DNA of 64,000 bases from Chryseobacterium lathyri (GTDB lineage Bacteria > Bacteroidota > Bacteroidia > Flavobacteriales > Weeksellaceae). Positions within the stretch are counted from its first letter, which is position 1, and every line of letters begins with the position of its first letter. Made by a program: the position numbers and the translations under genes. Of the stretch, positions 61,530-64,000 are shown in pieces. The notes below the pieces were generated by a model, which saw nothing but the letters and a program-made list of their open reading frames with translations, was not told the origin of the DNA and ran no database searches. The stretch is from positions 310,001 through 374,000 of the forward strand of contig NZ_JAUSSF010000002.1 in NCBI RefSeq assembly GCF_030812195.1, in the 5' to 3' direction.

Positions 61530-62390
61530 ATGAAAAGACCAGCTTACGCTACAGATAAAGTATTAAAAACATTCATCAAAAATGCCCTGGAAGAAGATAT
61601 TCAGGATGGTGACCACTCTACTCTCTCCACCATTCCTAAGAACCTGGAGCAGAGTGCCAAACTTTTGGTAAAGCAGGACTGTATTTTAGCAGGTGTTGAG
61701 CTGGCCGAAATTATTTTTAAGACTTTTGATAAAGATTTAAAAGTTGAAATCTTCATTAAAGATGGAGAAGCAGCTAAAGTGGGAGACATTGCTTTAATGG
61801 TAAACGGAAGCGCAAGATCAATCCTCTCAACAGAAAGGCTTGTTTTAAATTGTATGCAGAGAATGAGCGGAATTGCAACCCTCACTCACGACTGGGATTC
61901 CCGATTGGTAGGAACTAAAACAAAGCTTTTAGACACCCGAAAAACAACTCCTAATTTCAGAGTATGTGAAAAATGGGCCGTTGCTATAGGCGGCGGAACC
62001 AATCACAGGTATGGTTTATATGATATGATCATGTTGAAAGATAACCACATAGACTATAATGGAAGTATTACGAATGCCGTAAAAATGGCAAAAGATTATG
62101 TTAAGAGTACAAAGAAAAAACTAAAGATCGAGGTTGAGACAAGAAACTTGGAAGAAGTAAAAGAAGCCATCAAAGCAAAAGTGGACAGAATCATGCTCGA
62201 CAATATGAATGTCCCTATGATGAAGCAGGCAGTAGAAATGATCAACGGCTCTTGTGAGTCTGAAGCTTCAGGTGGAATTACCCGTGATATGTTAAAAGAA
62301 ATTGCTTCTACCGGAGTCACTTATATCTCCGCTGGAGCCCTTACCCACTCGGCCGAAAATATAGATCTGAGTCTCAAAGCCGTGAAATAG
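61530..62390 (+). CDS. nadC: nicotinate-nucleotide diphosphorylase (carboxylating)
   Basis: The 286-residue protein has the NadC motifs STERLVLNCMQRMSGIAT near 99-116, DTRKTTPNFRVCEKWAVAIG near 134-153 with the substrate-binding Arg and Lys, and the Glu-rich EVETRNLEEV near 200-209. It turns quinolinate and PRPP into nicotinate mononucleotide, step three of NAD synthesis. It starts 10 bases after nadB, so the two are in one operon. The length is normal and no key residue is lost. Confidence 0.96.
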   Translation: MKRPAYATDKVLKTFIKNALEEDIQDGDHSTLSTIPKNLEQSAKLLVKQDCILAGVELAEIIFKTFDKDLKVEIFIKDGEAAKVGDIALMVNGSARSILSTERLVLNCMQRMSGIATLTHDWDSRLVGTKTKLLDTRKTTPNFRVCEKWAVAIGGGTNHRYGLYDMIMLKDNHIDYNGSITNAVKMAKDYVKSTKKKLKIEVETRNLEEVKEAIKAKVDRIMLDNMNVPMMKQAVEMINGSCESEASGGITRDMLKEIASTGVTYISAGALTHSAENIDLSLKAVK

Positions 62391-62599
62391 CGTTATATTT
62401 TTAATAAAAAGAGCCCCTGTTTGTTAAAAACTCAATAATATGATTTTTTTCATATAAAAATTCAATTTTTATTTATAAAACTGAAAATCAACAAGTTAAA
62501 TCTTATTAAGATTAAGTAAAAATTAACATACAGTTAATATTAGTTAATTTTTATTTCGCGAATTTTGCAGAAAATTAAATCTAACTATTACTAACGATT

Positions 62600-64000
62600 A
62601 TGAAATTAATCAACAAATCGATACTGACTGTAGCTATCACTCTATCTACAGCTAGTGTTTATTACGCTCAACAAGTTCAGGATACTGTAACAAAGTCCAA
62701 AGACATTGATGAGGTAATTTTAAGAGGTGTTACTGATATCGCTAAAGATAGAAAAACGCCGGTAGCAGTTTCTACAATTAAAGCTGCACAGATTCTTGAA
62801 AGACAAGGAAACCAAGAGCTTGTTGAATTACTAAACACAACACCGTCTGTATATGCTACAAAAGGTGGTGGTGGATTTGGAGATTCTCAAATCACTATGC
62901 GTGGGTTTGAATCAAGAAACATCGCTGTAATGGTAAATGGTATGCCAGTTAACGATATGGAGGGTGGTACTGTGTATATGTCTAACTGGACAGGTTTGTC
63001 CGATGTAACCAGTACAATGCAGGTACAAAGAGGTCTTGGTTCGTCTAAATTGGCTATTGCTTCTGTTGGGGGTACAATGAACTTTCTTACTCGTTCTGCT
63101 GACATGAAACGAGGCGGAATTGTGAGATTAGGTGTTGGTAATAATGATTTCTTAAAAACATCTTTTGCATATAATACGGGTAAATCTGACAAAGGTTGGT
63201 CCACTTCATTCTTAATGAGCAGACAAGCGGGTAGCACATATATTCAAAATACAGATTATGAATCATATGCTTACTATTTTGCTTTAGGATGGGAGCCAAA
63301 CAAAAAACACAATTTCCAATTTACCATTACAGGATCTCCTCAGTGGCACAACCAGAGAACTTACTCTCCTTTCATTAAAGATTATATAACATATAACCCT
63401 GACCATGATAATACTCCTGACAGAACATATAACTCTGACTGGGGCTATTATACTAATGCAGAAGGAAAATCAGTTTCACTTGCAAACAGAGCAAATTATT
63501 ACTCAAAACCCGTAATGATGTTGAACTGGGACTGGACAATGAACGAAAAATCCAAACTAAGCACTGTTCTATATATGTCCAATGGTAGAGGTGGTGGAAC
63601 AGGAGATCTGGGAAGCTTCTGGAATGGAAAGTTCAATAGTAATGGAAGTCCTACTACAAATAACATCAACTCTTATAGAAGAACAGACGGAACTTATGAT
63701 TATGACAAAATTTTCGCATTAAACAACGGTTTAGTAGCTGGCACTCCTTATACTGTTACTAATCCTGCTAATGGAAGACAATATCAAGTAAGAGATGGTA
63801 TCATCAGAAGATCAAGTATCAATTCTCATAACTGGTATGGAATCTTGGCTAACTTCCAGCATAAACTTAATGATAATTGGAATTTCTCCATCGGTACAGA
63901 TGACAGATACTATTATGGTTATCACTATCAGGTAGTTTCTGACTTTTACGGAGCAAAGGGATATCAAGAAACTTTAAACAGCAATGTAGCGCCTTACAAT
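62600..64000 (+). CDS. TonB-dependent outer-membrane receptor (N-terminal part)
   Basis: The frame is open from ATG 62600 to the window end (467 codons). The signal peptide MKLINKSILTVAITLSTASV is followed directly by a TonB-box-like acidic segment DIDEVILRGV near 38-47 and then the plug domain: TPSVYATKGGGGFGDSQITM near 79-98, MRGFESRNIAVMVNGMPVND near 98-117 and VQRGLGSSKLAIASVGGTMN near 138-157. The start of the beta barrel follows. No carboxypeptidase-like N-terminal domain is present, so this is not of the SusC type. Such receptors import siderophores, cobalamin or other bulky ligands with TonB energy. The ligand is unknown; the rest is cut off. Confidence 0.92.
   Translation, partial: MKLINKSILTVAITLSTASVYYAQQVQDTVTKSKDIDEVILRGVTDIAKDRKTPVAVSTIKAAQILERQGNQELVELLNTTPSVYATKGGGGFGDSQITMRGFESRNIAVMVNGMPVNDMEGGTVYMSNWTGLSDVTSTMQVQRGLGSSKLAIASVGGTMNFLTRSADMKRGGIVRLGVGNNDFLKTSFAYNTGKSDKGWSTSFLMSRQAGSTYIQNTDYESYAYYFALGWEPNKKHNFQFTITGSPQWHNQRTYSPFIKDYITYNPDHDNTPDRTYNSDWGYYTNAEGKSVSLANRANYYSKPVMMLNWDWTMNEKSKLSTVLYMSNGRGGGTGDLGSFWNGKFNSNGSPTTNNINSYRRTDGTYDYDKIFALNNGLVAGTPYTVTNPANGRQYQVRDGIIRRSSINSHNWYGILANFQHKLNDNWNFSIGTDDRYYYGYHYQVVSDFYGAKGYQETLNSNVAPYN

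Noticed and set aside
1..64000. CRISPR arrays, tRNA or rRNA genes, insertion sequences, integrases and phage genes
   Set aside because: I looked for regular repeat-spacer patterns, cloverleaf sequences, transposase motifs and terminal inverted repeats and saw none that could be supported.

Overview
The window is A+T-rich chromosomal DNA of a Bacteroidota bacterium, most likely a Chryseobacterium-like member of the Flavobacteriia. The evidence is internal: many matches to the Bacteroidota sigma factor -7 element TAnnTTTG just upstream of genes, weak or absent Shine-Dalgarno sequences, type IX secretion (T9SS) sorting domains of both the A type and the gliding-motility (CHU_C, B) type, a TonB-dependent receptor, lipoproteins with acidic residues after the lipid cysteine, and an intact single-chain Mfd, DnaB, NadB and NadC set. 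No tRNA, rRNA, CRISPR array, transposase or integrase was seen.

Bases 1-24756 are the distal part of a surface-polysaccharide (O-antigen, capsule or exopolysaccharide) locus. It holds about a dozen glycosyltransferases of the GT-A (family 2-like) and GT-B (family 4-like) folds, three acyltransferase-3 membrane proteins, an MBOAT O-acyltransferase paired with an SGNH-type partner, two hexapeptide acyltransferases, an AsnB-type amidotransferase, a SAM methyltransferase, a polytopic membrane protein that could be a polymerase, and a three-gene fatty-acid-like module (KAS III, acyl carrier protein, SDR ketoreductase). Sugar-nucleotide genes and a flippase are not in the window and presumably lie upstream. 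The locus changes strand repeatedly, contains a truncated glycosyltransferase, a recent tandem glycosyltransferase duplication, and a decayed duplicate of an acyltransferase/glycosyltransferase junction, so it is actively rearranging.

Bases 24757-39180 carry a giant T9SS-secreted protein with two copies of a FISUMP-like module; a carbonic anhydrase - small secreted protein - SulP transporter - carbonic anhydrase cluster that looks like an inorganic-carbon uptake unit; peptidyl-tRNA hydrolase; two paralogous lipoproteins; and an operon of three paralogous secreted proteins with a QVGI/LDVNG N-terminus.

Bases 39537-64000 mix housekeeping genes (mfd, dnaB, rnhA, nadB, nadC, a nitroreductase, an MFS transporter, a GH3-type acyl-adenylating enzyme) with surface genes: four large T9SS type-B adhesin-like proteins in two N-terminal classes, small lipoproteins, a tiny basic repeat protein, and the start of a TonB-dependent receptor cut by the window end. 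The four adhesins show a mosaic: their N-terminal and C-terminal halves group in conflicting ways, which points to domain exchange.

At the regulatory level the window shows many TAnnTTTG elements and strong rho-independent terminators. At four genes (GH3, MFS, dnaB, nitroreductase) the TAnnTTTG element sits only 3-4 bases before the ATG, which predicts leaderless mRNAs. All functional statements rest on motif and family recognition by eye; no database search was run.
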